Assembly (NCBI RefSeq): GCF_965363235.1
Contig: NC_134846.1
Coordinates: 60,191,121 to 60,255,120 of the forward strand
Direction of reading: 5' to 3'
Origin: Mytilus galloprovincialis
Lineage: Eukaryota > Mollusca > Bivalvia > Mytilida > Mytilidae
DNA length: 64,000 nt
Positions 1 to 11,979 of the stretch are shown piece by piece. Numbering within the stretch: position 1 is the first letter of the stretch; each line of letters begins with the position of its first letter. The notes below the pieces were generated by a model. That model saw only the letters and a program-made list of their open reading frames with translations. It did no database searches and had not been told where the DNA came from. The position numbers and the translations under genes were made by a program.

Positions 1-1819
1 TAATTTGTAAAATGACCTGGAGTGTTCAAGTATTCACATTGATAGACATTATCTAATAATAATTTTACTTAATTTCAAATCCACAGTAAATTGTAAAAAT
101 ATGGCTCCAATCTTGTATCTGATATAAAACAGAAATGAATTGAGTCTATACCAAATTAACATAAGATGTTGGCAGTTTTAAAATAGTTATAAGTCAAATT
201 TTGTGCAATAGTCAATTGTTTTATGCTGTATGATTTATTGAAATTTTTGTGTTTCTTTAGAAAAGTTTTATTGTGAATATTGAGTACAATAAAATCATTA
301 AACTATTTTTGTTGACTTTATTTTAGAACTGCCAACATCCTATCATTTTCAATTTGCTTAAATGGATGTGCATCACTAATATTATGTACATCTGTATATA
401 CTGTAATGGCCGACCGTGCAAGGGCAGTATAGCCAGTCATGGTTGTTAAAAACTTCCATTTGTATATACTGTAAATCCAGAAATTTTTACATCAGTTATT
501 ATTGCAAGTTTTTAACTTTTGAAAAAATCTATGAAAAATTATTGGAATTTCAGACAATGCTGCATAAAAAAATATTATCAATAAATGGGGGCTTTTTATT
601 TATTTTTGGGAAACCTATTCTGTAACATGTTTGCAATAATAATAGCATTGCAAAATTTCTGAATTTAGAGTAGTATAAAATCATAGAAAGGTAAAATGAT
701 TATGCACACAGGGTAAGGCTTTTTTAGGCAAAGAATAAGGCTGGTAAACTTTTTGTCTTTCCAATGGATCATGTTTCAATATACTTTTGTCATTACCAAT
801 TCAGAAACCTCTGCAATAATGTATACCTTTACACCACACAAAACATGTTCATTCAGGTATCATGGTATAAAAATCTCTCTAAAAACTAATCTACTTTCTG
901 AATATTGTTAAATGTCACTAGTATGAATTCGAACTGGGATAGATATACACCAATATATGAAACTATGCATTAATGTACCTCAAATGTGTGCTATTTTATT
1001 CTTCCACTCAATCCCATAACAATCAATGACCCTTGGTTTTCACCCATGACCTGGTTTATCATGATGATAGTTGCTCTCAAGTGATATTTTGTTTTGTTTC
1101 CATTTATGTTGGTATTTATAGATGTGGAAAATATGTCAATTAGACAACACAATTACACATAAAACAAAACCAACAAAAGACATCTAAAGGTCAACTTTAA
1201 CAATAGATTATTGTCTGAACAGTATGTCAAGCTCTTAATATGAGTCTAGAAATTTTATGAAGAAATACAAAAGAGACAATAAACATCTGCAATCAACATT
1301 TTTAAAATTCTACAAAATTAAAAAAAAAAACACACATCCAGATACAACAGATGACAGATACATGACCAAGAACATTTCAAACTATATTTTTTTCTCACCT
1401 ATATAGAGTAACAAAGGCAAGACTTAGGCATGCTGTTTTCTGAGTCAGAGTCAGCAAGTTTTTAGTTTGTGATAAGTTCAGCTTAAAGGAAACAACTAGT
1501 GATAGGTCAAAGATATTTGGTATGAAGTTGTATAAGTAATGCACATCTCATTTCCATAGAGATATTTGGCCCAGCCTCTCAGTCATTTGTTTGTGATTTG
1601 GTATATTTATGGGGAACCAGTTTACCCATATCTGCCAATTAAGTATTTAACCAGCAATGACCTTTTTCAAACCAAAACTTTGTATAACCATGCTATGGAA
1701 CCAGTCCGACTGCTGTTGTTACAAATTATTCATAATTGTTAGAACACAGATATAGACATTTTTCAGAGCAGTTGCAGAATTAATTTGAACCCACTCTTCA
1801 CTAACTAAGATGAAGAACA

Positions 1820-1916
1820 GCTATAAAAGCGCTGTTCCTTTGCTTTTTGTGTTTTTTGCTGTGTCTGTATTGAATTTGTGTCATGGAAGGATACCCCATA
1901 TCCTTTGATTTTCTAT
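1820..1916. repeat. Diverged ~100-bp direct repeat, copy 1
   Basis: Shares a block starting TAAAAGC.CTGTTCCTTTG and continuing through TTTGTGTCATG to a TTTTCTA stretch with the copy about 560 bp downstream at 2383-2480. Similarity is obvious but imperfect. The pair could be two copies of an unlisted short element or a local duplication. Confidence 0.55.
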
Positions 1917-2382
1917 CTCAAAATTTAGTGAAGTAATCACACAAGTATTTTCCTCCAGATTTATATTCAATGACTGGCATTTACAGCAAGATAGTTCTTC
2001 AAATATAATTTTACCGTCTAAAGAAATAATAGTTTCAAAATGGCATTAATGTGCGAAAGATTGTTCCTTTACTGGTTACACTGAATATACATTGCAGAAA
2101 TAGCATGCATCATATAATATTGCAATATGATATATTTTACATCTAAAATTATAAACCAAGTACCCAGTTGTGGTCAATTTAATATGCTGAACAGGTACAC
2201 TGTTTTGCAGATAAGACTATTTATTATAATACATTACTACACAGATCTGTGGTCTTGACAACAACAAAAATCAAATAATATTAGTAATGGTATATGCTTG
2301 TCTAATTGCTTTTACAGTGATTCTGAGGTTCACAATTTCACAATTTCTCCTTAGACATTTCTGAGGTTTACGTAAGAAGTAA

Positions 2383-2480
2383 TAAAAGCACTGTTCCTTT
2401 GATTGTTGTATGTTTTGTGATGTGCATGTACTAATTTTGTGTCATGAATATACACCTCATATCTTTTGTTTTTCTACTCA
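2383..2480. repeat. Diverged ~100-bp direct repeat, copy 2
   Basis: Partner of the copy at 1820-1916, in the same orientation. No terminal structure or target duplication is obvious. Confidence 0.55.
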
Positions 2481-3285
2481 TATATATGGTAGGGTAAAAA
2501 AGGCCTCTTTTCAACTAGACCAAACAAAGTTTAGTTGGAAAGTAGTACAAAAAAATGTAGTGTTCTACAGGCATCTTTTAAAATGTTTTTTTCATGTTAA
2601 TGTTTTAATGTATTAGCCATCCTATGTGGTGGGTCATTGAATACTGGGAAAAAAAACAGTTAAATTTTCATTTAATTTTTGCATTGATTTATACATAAAA
2701 CATGATTTATTCAAGTACTAGTACATTTGTATGTTCCTTTGTTGAGTGGTCTACTAAGCCAGAGTTACAAGGAAGCTTATTGACTCCTTAAAGAAAATAT
2801 CAATTATTAAAGCAAGCATCAAATATACATTTTAGGATGTGGATACCAAAAAATATCATCCCCAGAGATGCAGCCAAAAGACTGGGTTGATCAATCATTG
2901 TAGCAACATATAGCAAAAGTAAACAATCTACTTTTCATATGTGAAATGTATCCTGTATAATATTCACTCCTCTGATATAATACAAATATAGGTGTTATCA
3001 GTACACTGTCATTATGTTGTTACACCAGAACAGGTAGTAGATTTAGTTCATTTCTTTTTCTACTTGAACTTATTCAATTACATAAGAATGCATACAATGA
3101 AAAAAATGTGCGACCAAACACACAGCACTCATGTATTATGGCTTATCTTTTACTGATGTGTTATTTGGTCAATATGAAGAAAACCAAAAAAATTAAGTAT
3201 CTCAGACATCTATTTGTATTTTAGTTATGTTCTTTATCATGTTTATATAGCACCAATTTAAAAATAAGTTATTTCATTTTTGTAG

Positions 3286-4955
3286 ATGAAGATGATGATG
3301 CTCAAGACAATATAAACAAACAAGATAATGGAAAGAAACAAGAGAAAGTCAACCAAGAATCAGAGTCACAAAACTTCTTTGGTGCATCTTCTTCATTGGT
3401 TAAAGCAGCTTTAAGTAGATCATCAAAATATCAGCAGTTGGTAGATACAGATGAAGAGAAAGACAAGAAACCTCAAGTTACTGAATCTCGTGTCAAATTA
3501 GATTCTAGTTCATCTTATGCCGAGGATGATCACCCTGGTGGACAAGGTGAAGGTAAAATGGCAGACTTCCGCTATCAAGAACTTGATGATGAATATGGTA
3601 GCCGTCCTGTGACGATAAAATCTAACCAGGAAACCGTAAATCGTAAACTGCCAAGTAGGAAAGAGTCAGACACGACTGTAAATGCTACATCATCTGACCC
3701 AATAGTAGGACATGAATATGGAGTACGACCTTTACTTGATGACGATGAACTTGAGGATGATGAACATGGAGGTAATCACCAAGGCAACCAGGATATACGA
3801 GACAATAGTACTCCTAGCAGTAGTACAGTGTCACCACTTGCAGGAGGGTTAAGTCCTGCACTTTCACCTACAGTCGATCCATTTGTTTCTGCACCATTCC
3901 GACGTAAACCATCAAGGAAAAAACGACCAAGTAGTACTGTTCAAAATAGACCTCACAAACCTGCTCCTGAAACAACAGATATCTTCTCCAAAGCTCCTTT
4001 TAAACCGACATTTTTACCCAAAACACAACACTCTATTGGAAGTCCTCTTTTAGATTCTAATAATGCTAGTCCTGATATTGAAGATCCATTTGATAAGGCG
4101 CCGTTTAGCCCGAAAACTGTATCTGGAACAAATGCCAAACATTTGGTGTCTTCTGTGATGACAACCACATCTCCAATAGAACAAACATTTATTTACAGCA
4201 ATCCTGTCACACAGGCATCACCAGAACAGAATTTTATGTACGTCAAGGAACCTCCAGTGAAAACTGATGCTAACTTTGTTCCATTCACTTCATCAGTGCC
4301 ATTGTCAAGTACTTTTACAAAATCTGACATCTTTGGTTCAGTACCATTTCAATCAATGATGAGCAAACCTTCCACAGCGAAAGAGGATACTAAAAAACAG
4401 TCCAAATCTGGTAACTATACTAGTACGCCTGCCAAACCTAATAAATCCAAATCTCAAAATTATCAGCCTCTTTCTGATGATGAGTGTGATTCAGACAATC
4501 AATTAGAGACGTCATATCTACGTAAATGTCAAGATCAGCAAGCTTCATTGATTGTAAATGTGGACAGTGATAAAGAGGATGATGATTACGATGATGAAGA
4601 TTGTGAATTAAATTCCAGTACAAATTCAAAACATTCCAGGTCAAAGGTTAAAGGTCGTTCAAGTCCAAGAGAAACTGTTGGATTTTCTAACATGAGTTTT
4701 AACGATGACGATGATGAAGGTCAATCCCAGCATTCCATTGAACAATCGTCAAACTCTCTGCATGTTTCCAGTATACGACATCCTGCATTTACTAAAGAAC
4801 CAAAATATACTGTTGCTATAGCATCCTCAGAAGCTCTGAAAGTAAATAGCTCTGGTAGTTATGATACATTTACATGGCCAAGGAAACATAAAAAATCCAT
4901 GGCAACTAATGAACCTTTCAGTTCAAAAAAGAAAATTGATATATTATCAAAATGA
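3286..4955 (+). CDS. BMP2K: C-terminal exon of an AAK1/BMP2K-family adaptor kinase (partial gene)
   Basis: Last coding exon of a numb-associated kinase (AAK1/BIKE type). Family members phosphorylate the AP-2 mu subunit and act in clathrin endocytosis. A pyrimidine-rich tract and TTTTTGTAG precede 3286, and the frame is open from there (two bases completing a split codon, then 555 codons) to TGA at 4953-4955. The Leu codon at 3396 is internal and not a start. The exon encodes the disordered tail. It has four acidic D-x-F...PF motifs: DPFVSAPF at 3876, DIFSKAPF at 3978, DPFDKAPF at 4083 and DIFGSVPF at 4326. It also has repeated YQ.LDDEYG.RP / EYGVRPLLDDDE / YQPLSDDE blocks and Asp/Glu-rich runs, as in BMP2K tails. 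No kinase domain is in the window; it must lie to the left. An AATAAA at 5004-5009 is a plausible poly(A) signal. AAK1 versus BMP2K cannot be settled from the tail, since invertebrates usually have one gene for both. Confidence 0.8.
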
Positions 4956-5003
4956 TACTGTTGTAATGTTAGTTAAGAGTTGAATGTTATTAGAAAATTT
5001 AAT

Positions 5004-5009
5004 AATAAA
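5004..5009 (+). terminator. Polyadenylation signal AATAAA for the kinase gene
   Basis: AATAAA about 50 bp after the stop codon at 4953-4955 and upstream of the repeat that begins at 5230. It is the first such hexamer after the stop, so the 3' UTR may be very short. Confidence 0.5.
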
Positions 5010-5229
5010 AAGTCATTACCAGCATAGGCAATTTAAATTATAGTTTATTATAGAAATGCTTTTCAAAATTTATAGCTTAATCATGGGCAATTTTTCTATA
5101 TTTAGGTAAAATCTAACATAGTTTTTAAGTTTAAAGTTAAACCAAAATGATTTGTGAAGAATCTTAGTAGATAATAGTTGGGCTATTCTAAACAGCATTA
5201 TAAATTCAAATTATTTTTGTCTGATTTTT

Positions 5230-6980
5230 AGCTCACCTGGCCCGAAGGGCCAAGTGAGCTTTTCCCATCACTTTGCGTCCGGCGTCGTCGTCCGTCGTCG
5301 TTAACTTTTACAAAAATCTTCTCCTCTGAAACTACTGGGCCAAATTAAACCAAACTTGGCCACAATCATCATTTGGGTATCTAGTTTAAAAAATGTGTGG
5401 CGTGACCCGGCCAACCAACCAAGATGGCCGCCATGGCTAAAAATAGAACATAGGGATAAAATGCAGTTTTTGGCTTATAACTCAAAAACCAAAGCATTTA
5501 GAGCAAATCTGACATGGGTAAAATTGTTTATCAGGTCAAGATCTATCTGCCCTGAAATTTTCAGATGAATCGGACAACCCGTTGTTGGGTTGCTGCCCCT
5601 GAATTGATAATTTTAAGAAAATTTTGCTGTTTTTGGTTATTATCTTGAATATTATTATAGATAGAGATAAACTGTAAACAGCAATAATGTTCAGCAAAGT
5701 AAGATTTACAAATAAGTCAACGTGACCGAAATGGTCAGTTGACCCCTTTAGGAGTTATTGCCCTTTTTAGTCCATTTTTAACCATTTTTCGTAAATCTTA
5801 GTTATCTTTTACAAAAATCTTCTCCTCTAAAACTATTGGGTCAAATTAATCCAAACTTGGCCACAATCATCATTGGGGTATCTAGTTTAAAAAATGTGTG
5901 GCGTGACCCGGCCAACCAACCAAGATGGCCGCCATGGCTAAAAATAGAACATAGGGGTAAAATGCAGTTTTTGGCTTATAACTCAAAAACCAAAGCATTA
6001 AGAGCAAATCTGACAGGAAGTAAAATTGTTGATCAGGTCACATTCTATCTGCCCTGGAATTTTCAGATGAATCGGATAATCGGTTGTTAGGTTGCTGCCC
6101 CTGAATTGGTAATTTTGAGGAAATTTTGCTGTTTTTTTTGTTATCTTGAATATTATTATAGATAGAGATAAACTGTAAACAGCAATAATGTTCAGCAAAG
6201 TAAGATCTACAAATAAGTCAACATGACCAAAATGGTCAGTTGACCACTTTAGGAGTTATTGCTCTTTATAGTCAATTTTTAACCATTTTTCGTAAATCTT
6301 AGTAATCTTTTAGAAAAATCTTCTCCTCTGAAACTACTGGGCCAAATTTAACCAAACTTAGCCATAATTGGGGTATCTAGTTAAAAAAATGTGTCCGGTA
6401 ACTCGGCCAACAAACCAAGATGGCCGCCATGGCTAAAAATAGAACATGGGGGTAAAATGCAGTTTTGGCTTATAAGTCAAAAACCAAAGCATTAAGAGCA
6501 AATCTGACAGGAAGTAAAATTGTTGATCAGGTCACATTCTATCTGCCCTGGAATTTTCAGATGAATCGGATAATCGGTTGTTAGGTTGCTGCCCCTGAAT
6601 TGGTAATTTTGAGGAAATTTTGCTGTTTTTTTTGTTATCTTGAATATTATTATAGATAGAGATAAACTGTAAACAGCAATAATGTACAGCAAAGTAAGAA
6701 CTAAAAATAAGTCACATGACCAAAATAGTCAATTGACCCCCTAAGAAGTCATTGCCCTTCATAGTCAATTTTTAACAATTTTCTTAAAATTTGAAGATTT
6801 TCAATAACATTTTCCACAGAAAGTACTGTTATAGATAGAGATAATTGTAAGCAGCAAGAATGTTTAGTAAAGTAAGATCCACCATCACCAAAACACAATT
6901 TTGTCATGAATCCATCTGTGTCCATTGTTTAATATTCACAAAGACCAAGGTGAGCGACACAGGCTCTTTAGAGCCTCTAG
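5230..6980 (+). mobile_element. HINE-like (non-autonomous Helentron) element, copy 1, three internal units
   Basis: 1,751 bp. The left end AGCTCACC folds into a hairpin with GGTGAGCT-type arms around GGCCC..GGGCC. The right end has a hairpin with AGGCTCT/AGAGCCT arms followed directly by CTAG. The flanks are T on both sides, an apparent T/T insertion without target duplication. Between the ends are three ~500-bp tandem units (CTTCTCCTCT near 5318, 5819 and 6319), each with a TAGATAGAGATAA motif and a CCAAGATGGCCGCCATGG segment. T/T insertion, hairpins at both ends, a CTRR-like terminus and internal tandem repeats are published hallmarks of HINEs, including the pearl/CvE elements of oysters. 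Each unit carries a short related reading frame (5356-5568, 5836-6090) that is probably fortuitous. No Rep/helicase is present. Confidence 0.75.
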
Positions 6981-7832
6981 TTTTTTATCTGGTAGATATC
7001 TTTTAATAACCAAAAATGTATTAGATTTAAGCAAAATTTCTTCAAAAATTATAGCAATGTTTCTTTTACAAGCAGGCACAACATTTAAATACTGGTATAA
7101 GGTAACATTTTGAATATGTATTATGATTATATTCATTGACCTTAATGACAATTTTTTGCTTAAATGAAGACTGTTTTTGAAGATTTTACCAACATAAAAT
7201 CGCATTTACAAATATTTTTTGTCTCCATGCTTATATTTTCATAGACCACAGTATGCTCCTTTCATTATATCAGATCCTTATTACCAGTAAGAAATTGATC
7301 TCTTTCCTTATCAATCATTTGAGTAATATATTATTCAGATAAATAAGTATCATATATATTAAGTTGTATAGTTTACCTATCATGCCTATGGAAATATTTC
7401 AAATATTTTACTAGAAGTGTTAATTTTGAATATTTTGATATGTTGGAAGTTTTTGGAAATGACCCAGATTTAAAATAGAAACTGTTTATTTCTGATATGT
7501 ACAAAAAGAGTAAAATGCATTTGATATTATATTTATTTATTTTGCATCTGTTTGTGCTTTGCAGTCAATAGCATTATGATATTACTTAAAATTTATTTTT
7601 GTGGCATTCAATTATTCATTTTTGATAGACACAGTATGTTTGCAAATGTGTTTTTTTGCTGTTTTCATAATACTATGATGGTACAATGTACTATTATTAT
7701 TTATACAGTTTATAAGCTTAAGGGTACATATTGTCAATATATTAGGTTAAACTGTTTAAACTCTCCTGAACTGAAGAGCCATCTGAGCTGTAGCCAACAC
7801 TCTGAGTGTGTCTGCATCAGTAAGCTGATTTC
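6981..7832. other. Non-genic, AT-rich spacer
   Basis: No coding block, splice pair or repeat that I can identify; only short frames typical of AT-rich DNA. The last ~60 bp may belong to the next repeat family. Confidence 0.5.
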
Positions 7833-8454
7833 TATACGACCGCAAAAAATTTGGTCCCAACAGTATAGGAATTAGGGGCAAAAAAGGGCCCAAATAAGCA
7901 TTTTTCTTGGTTTTCGCACAATAACTTTAGTATAAGTGAACAGAAATCTATGAAATTTTAACATAAGGTTTATGACCACAAAAGGATGGTTGGGATTGAT
8001 TTTGGGAGTTTTGGTCCCAACAGTTTAGGAATTAGGGGCCAAAAGGGTCCAAAATTAAACTTTGTTTGATTTCAACAAAAAATGAATATAAATGGGGTTC
8101 TTCAATATGCTGAATCTAACCATGTATTTAGATTTTTAATATTTGGGCCTGGTTATCAAATTGATCTAGAATTGAACATTATTTGATTTCATCAAAAATT
8201 GAATTCTTGGGGTTCTATGATATGCTGAATCTAACCATGTATTTAGATTTTGGATATTGGACCATAATAGGTAAATGTCCAATTTAAAAATTTTAAGTTT
8301 TTAAGTTTAAGTTCTTAGACCACATTCATTCTGTGTCAGAAACCTATGTTGTGTCAACTATTTAATCACAATCCAAATTCAGAGCTGTATCAAGCTTAAA
8401 TGTTGTGTCCATACTTGCCCCAACTGTTCAGGGTTCGACCTCTGCGGTCGTATA
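7833..8454. mobile_element. Short non-autonomous element with 12-bp inverted ends TATACGACCGCA
   Basis: A perfect 12-bp inverted pair, TATACGACCGCA at 7833-7844 and TGCGGTCGTATA at 8443-8454, bounds about 620 bp. Inside are two diverged repeats of TTTGGTCCCAACAGT.TAGGAATTAGGGGC (about 7851 and 8011) and two of GCTGAATCTAACCATGTATTTAGATTTT (about 8109 and 8225). The true outer limit may extend into CTGCACCCTGGGGAGCATCTGG on the right. I recall this sequence type as abundant in mussels; its superfamily is unknown to me. Confidence 0.6.
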
Positions 8455-9233
8455 AAGCTGCACCCTGGGGAGCATCTGGTTGTAAATCTTTCAATTTACA
8501 ACCAGTGAATGGAAACAAAAATTGTCTACTTCATCTAGGATGTTTTCTTTGAAATTTGATTTTCATCCATGTTGAACAAACAACATAGCCATTGTGGCTT
8601 AAAATAGAACATAGGGGTTCATCTAGCTGGAATGCTTTTGACAGTTTTTTGTGTTTGTTTGGAAAACTATAGTAGCTAGTCATATAAATTGAAAAAAAAA
8701 TCAGCATTGGTAGTTCCAACATCCTGAGATTAAAATTTGATATGTAAGTTTTTATTAATTTTCTGATTTTGCCTTTATATCTTTATAACTTTGGAAGCAA
8801 GGTTAAAAGTTGATATAAAGTTATCAGGAGTTGTCATTAGGGGCTAGCTATATTTCAAATCTAATCATAATAATATTGAATGAAAAAGTATGTACATGTT
8901 AGATTTTAAACATACTGACTGAATGATCAACAGATAGCACTCTTAGTCATGTGATCATGTGACACCATTTATCGTAATCTTATTTACTTAATGATAAAAA
9001 CAGGTTTTCATAACCTTGATTTTTAAAGCAGTACAACATTCCTATGATGCATAATCTCATTAATTTTTGAAAATGAGAGATGGCAAGCTGTTCAGATTGA
9101 GAACTGTTGGTATGAGATAATGTGTTCAATACTCATCTCCTTTTGTTTATGTCAGTCATTTTTTTATACCCATGTTCAATAGACTTGGGGTAAATAATTA
9201 TGCACATTTATTTTTAATATTGACCATAGTTAC

Positions 9234-9267
9234 AAGGTGAGCGATACAGGCTTTTTGGGGGCCTCTA
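9234..9267 (+). mobile_element. Truncated right end of the HINE-like family
   Basis: Matches the terminal GGTGAGCGACACAGGCTCT..AGAGCCTCTA of the element at 5230-6980, with several substitutions. Only the hairpin end is recognisable. Confidence 0.5.
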
Positions 9268-9834
9268 TTTTATTATATTGAAATATTTCAATGATGATGA
9301 TCTTTATGTGAAAAAAATCTCTTTCCATCTTTGGTTTTCATAGTTGAAAAGTAAAAATATGAGTTATTTTACATTGGAAATTCCACAAGATGAATTGAAT
9401 ATGTTTATTCTAATTCTACTCCAAGAATGTTTTATAATATATAACTAAAGTACAGACATGGAATGCATGTGTGCACCATATACAATTAACACAACTTCAA
9501 GCACATTTTTTTTATATCAAAACCCTTCATCTCAACAAATTTATCTGAATTTTTTTTAAACCCCAACCACTTGCACATTAAAGTATTTAGCAGTGAAGAA
9601 GGATTGAAATATATTTTATAATTATTCAAGATATAACATGTATGATCTAACAAGTAGGAATCTTGTTTTTGTTGTAATTTATAAACAATTGTTTTGTACA
9701 GTTTGTTATTTGGCTAGATAGTCTGTTGTTTATCATCATAAACATTTCAACATTTTATGAAACTATTTTTTATTCTATATTATTATACACAAATATTGGT
9801 AAAAGAAAGTATGTGGGACGATAAATGGAACAGC

Positions 9835-10015
9835 AAAACAACATCATTAAAAATAAGGCACCAAGATGCTACACAGCACCATAGAAAAAATATGCCTACA
9901 TGTTAAAACAGCACAATGGAAAATTTATGCTTAGAAGTCAAAACAACACCAAAGATTAAATATGCCACGATGTCAAAACAACACCATGGAAAAAATATGC
10001 CTATAATACTATATA
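9835..10015. repeat. ~36-38 bp minisatellite, left part
   Basis: About five diverged units containing AAATATGCCTA.ATGTCAAAACA and CACCATGGAAA. The array stops at the TATA next to the Ginger-like element and resumes with the same unit at 11774, so it was split by that insertion. Confidence 0.75.
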
Positions 10016-11773
10016 TGTTACAGGGAATTTGTAAAATCACTGGACTAATCAGTGATTTTGTAAAATCACTAACAGTTTCAGTGGTTTTGTAAAATCCCTG
10101 AAATTTTAGGGATTTTACAAAATCACTGAAAACAGAGCTAGGGATTTTGTAAAATCCCTGAATTCAATTAACTAAAGTATAACTTGCTATTAGAAATGTG
10201 TTTTTCTTATTAAGATAATTATAGACTAATGATCACTGATGATTATGAAATATATTTGTTTATCAAACACTATGAACTAGAACTAGTGTATAATGCTAAT
10301 GACTAAAAGGCATGTAAACGGATATTTTGACCACTGTTAATTTACTTATTTTTGCTTGGCAAGTTTGGGTGACATCTACTGTTACATAATTGCCCTGCTT
10401 TTTAATGCATGTCTGTATCAAATCAACCTGTACTAGGAAAATTGAACTCTTTGCTTATCATAGACTTAACAACAATACCTTTACTGTAGCAGCTCTAAGT
10501 TTTTTAGTTGGCATTCCTCTCAAAGTTTCTTGTAAAGTTCTAAAGCTTTGAATGAAACGTTTGCGTACTTTTAATACCATTTTGTCCCTACCACCATGAC
10601 CTATTGATATGTGAGTTTTCTGAACTATGCTGTATATGTCTTCAAGACATCCATAATATTTTAAATACATCTTCATCTGATAAATACCGCTTTTAACGAT
10701 TTTTTCAAATCTCCAAATTGAAGAACTTCATACCTACATTAAATAAAATATTTACTTTATTTGGATTAAAAGAGTTGAGAAAGTTAAAAAAAACTTATTC
10801 AAAGTTATATCACTTTGTGATAGAATACATTTATCTGATATATGACCAAAATAAGTAAAACTTTTTTTTATTTTTGCTTGGTTAGAATTTTATAAACAAG
10901 CAAGTACAAAACAAAGTATTCTTACCTATATTTTCTGTTGTCTTTTTTCATTATTATTTTGTGAATATTAATGTTATTTTGTAGGTTAATTTATACATAT
11001 AATATTGCAACACTTATTTGCTTTTTATCTATCAATTTTCATGCAGCAATAAGATGCTCTTGCTCTGATATGCATGTAATATTTGCCACTGGATCACATA
11101 CCCTAACCCACTCAATTTCTTATACCTTACATATGTGTTTTTCTTCTCTAATGACAGCAATCAACTTATGTTCCGCTTTTATATTTGATTTTAAAAAAAA
11201 ATGATATAATTGGTTTTATTTTATACAGTAATTACAGAAAAAAACTATAATAAATAGTAACTTTCTTACAAACAAGGTAGTGATAAGACAATGTAAGAGC
11301 TTGTTTTGTCTTGAACTCTTCTTTCTGTGGCTCATTGACAACATCGGCGTTCCAAAATTTCATCATTCACTTTAATTTTCCCTCAATTAGTTGAAGTAAC
11401 TTTTGTGTTTGTGTTTGCTCTTGATTTAAATACATCTGTGCCTGAGCCATTGTTCTACCGTATGTCAGTTGTATAGTGTATGAAAACTGCTCACTTGATA
11501 TTAAAAAAAAAAAAAAACTCAAATATATTGAGTGTTACTGTAGTAGGCTTTTTTCAGAGAAATACTTAAAAAAACGAATGAATTTATTTTACAAATTCCC
11601 TGAATTTAATCAGTGAATCTGTAAAAAAGATCTTAATTATTTCAGGGATTTTGTAAAATCACTAGTCAAAATCAGGGATTTTATAAAATCACTAATCAGT
11701 TCAGTGATTTTACAAATTCCCTGAAATTTCAGTGATTTTACAAAATCCCTGATTTCACAAATTCCCTGTAACA
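10016..11773. mobile_element. Ginger-like DNA transposon remnant with complex terminal inverted repeats
   Basis: 1,758 bp from TGTTACAGGG to CCCTGTAACA, flanked by a 4-bp duplication TATA (10012-10015 and 11774-11777). Both ends (about 10016-10165 and 11590-11773) are inverted arrays of the palindromic motif GATTTTGTAAAATC alternating with AATCCCTG/AATCACTG. The TG...CA ends and 4-bp duplication fit the Ginger1 group, whose transposase is an integrase-type enzyme. That agrees with the integrase-like fragment on the minus strand at 10458-10676. The rest of the interior holds no recognisable coding sequence, so this copy is non-autonomous. Confidence 0.7.
10458..10676 (-). pseudogene. Integrase zinc-binding-region fragment of the Ginger-like element
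   Basis: A 72-codon frame whose middle reads KTHISIGHGGRDKM. That is characteristic of the HHCC zinc-binding region N-terminal to the DDE core in Ginger/KRBA2-type integrases (typically IH.THL..GHGGRDKM). The DDE catalytic core is not recognisable in the element, so this is a relic. The frame is open for only ~220 bp of a domain that would need several hundred. Confidence 0.55.
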
Positions 11774-11890
11774 TATATACCTAGATGTCAAAACAACATA
11801 AAAAAATATGCCTAGATGTCATGACAGCACCATAAAAAAATATGCCTAGATGTCAAAACAACACCATAGAAAATAACATGCCTTTAGGTC
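11774..11890. repeat. ~36-38 bp minisatellite, right part
   Basis: Three to four units with ATGCCTAGATGTCAAAACA and CACCATA.AAAA, continuing the array at 9835-10015 on the far side of the transposon. Confidence 0.75.
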
Positions 11891-11979
11891 AAACATAGTT
11901 ATTTGAAAATCAAGTGTCAGTACCAAATGTTTTTGATAATAAAATGTAAGTTTCATTTATAATGTTCTAAGTTGTCCAG

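Larger units (their letters stand above)
1..3285. other. Intronic sequence upstream of the AAK1/BMP2K-like last exon
   Basis: AT-rich sequence with no long reading frame that I recognise. Since the exon starting at 3286 has a clean acceptor, this stretch is presumably the gene's last intron on the + strand, possibly with unrecognised short exons. It contains a diverged ~100-bp direct repeat, listed separately, and homopolymer runs near 1320. I see nothing else in it. Confidence 0.5.

Noticed and set aside
3396-3398. Start codon for the kinase tail at 3396
   Set aside because: The codon is TTG (Leu) and the frame is open upstream to a splice acceptor at 3285/3286, so it is internal.
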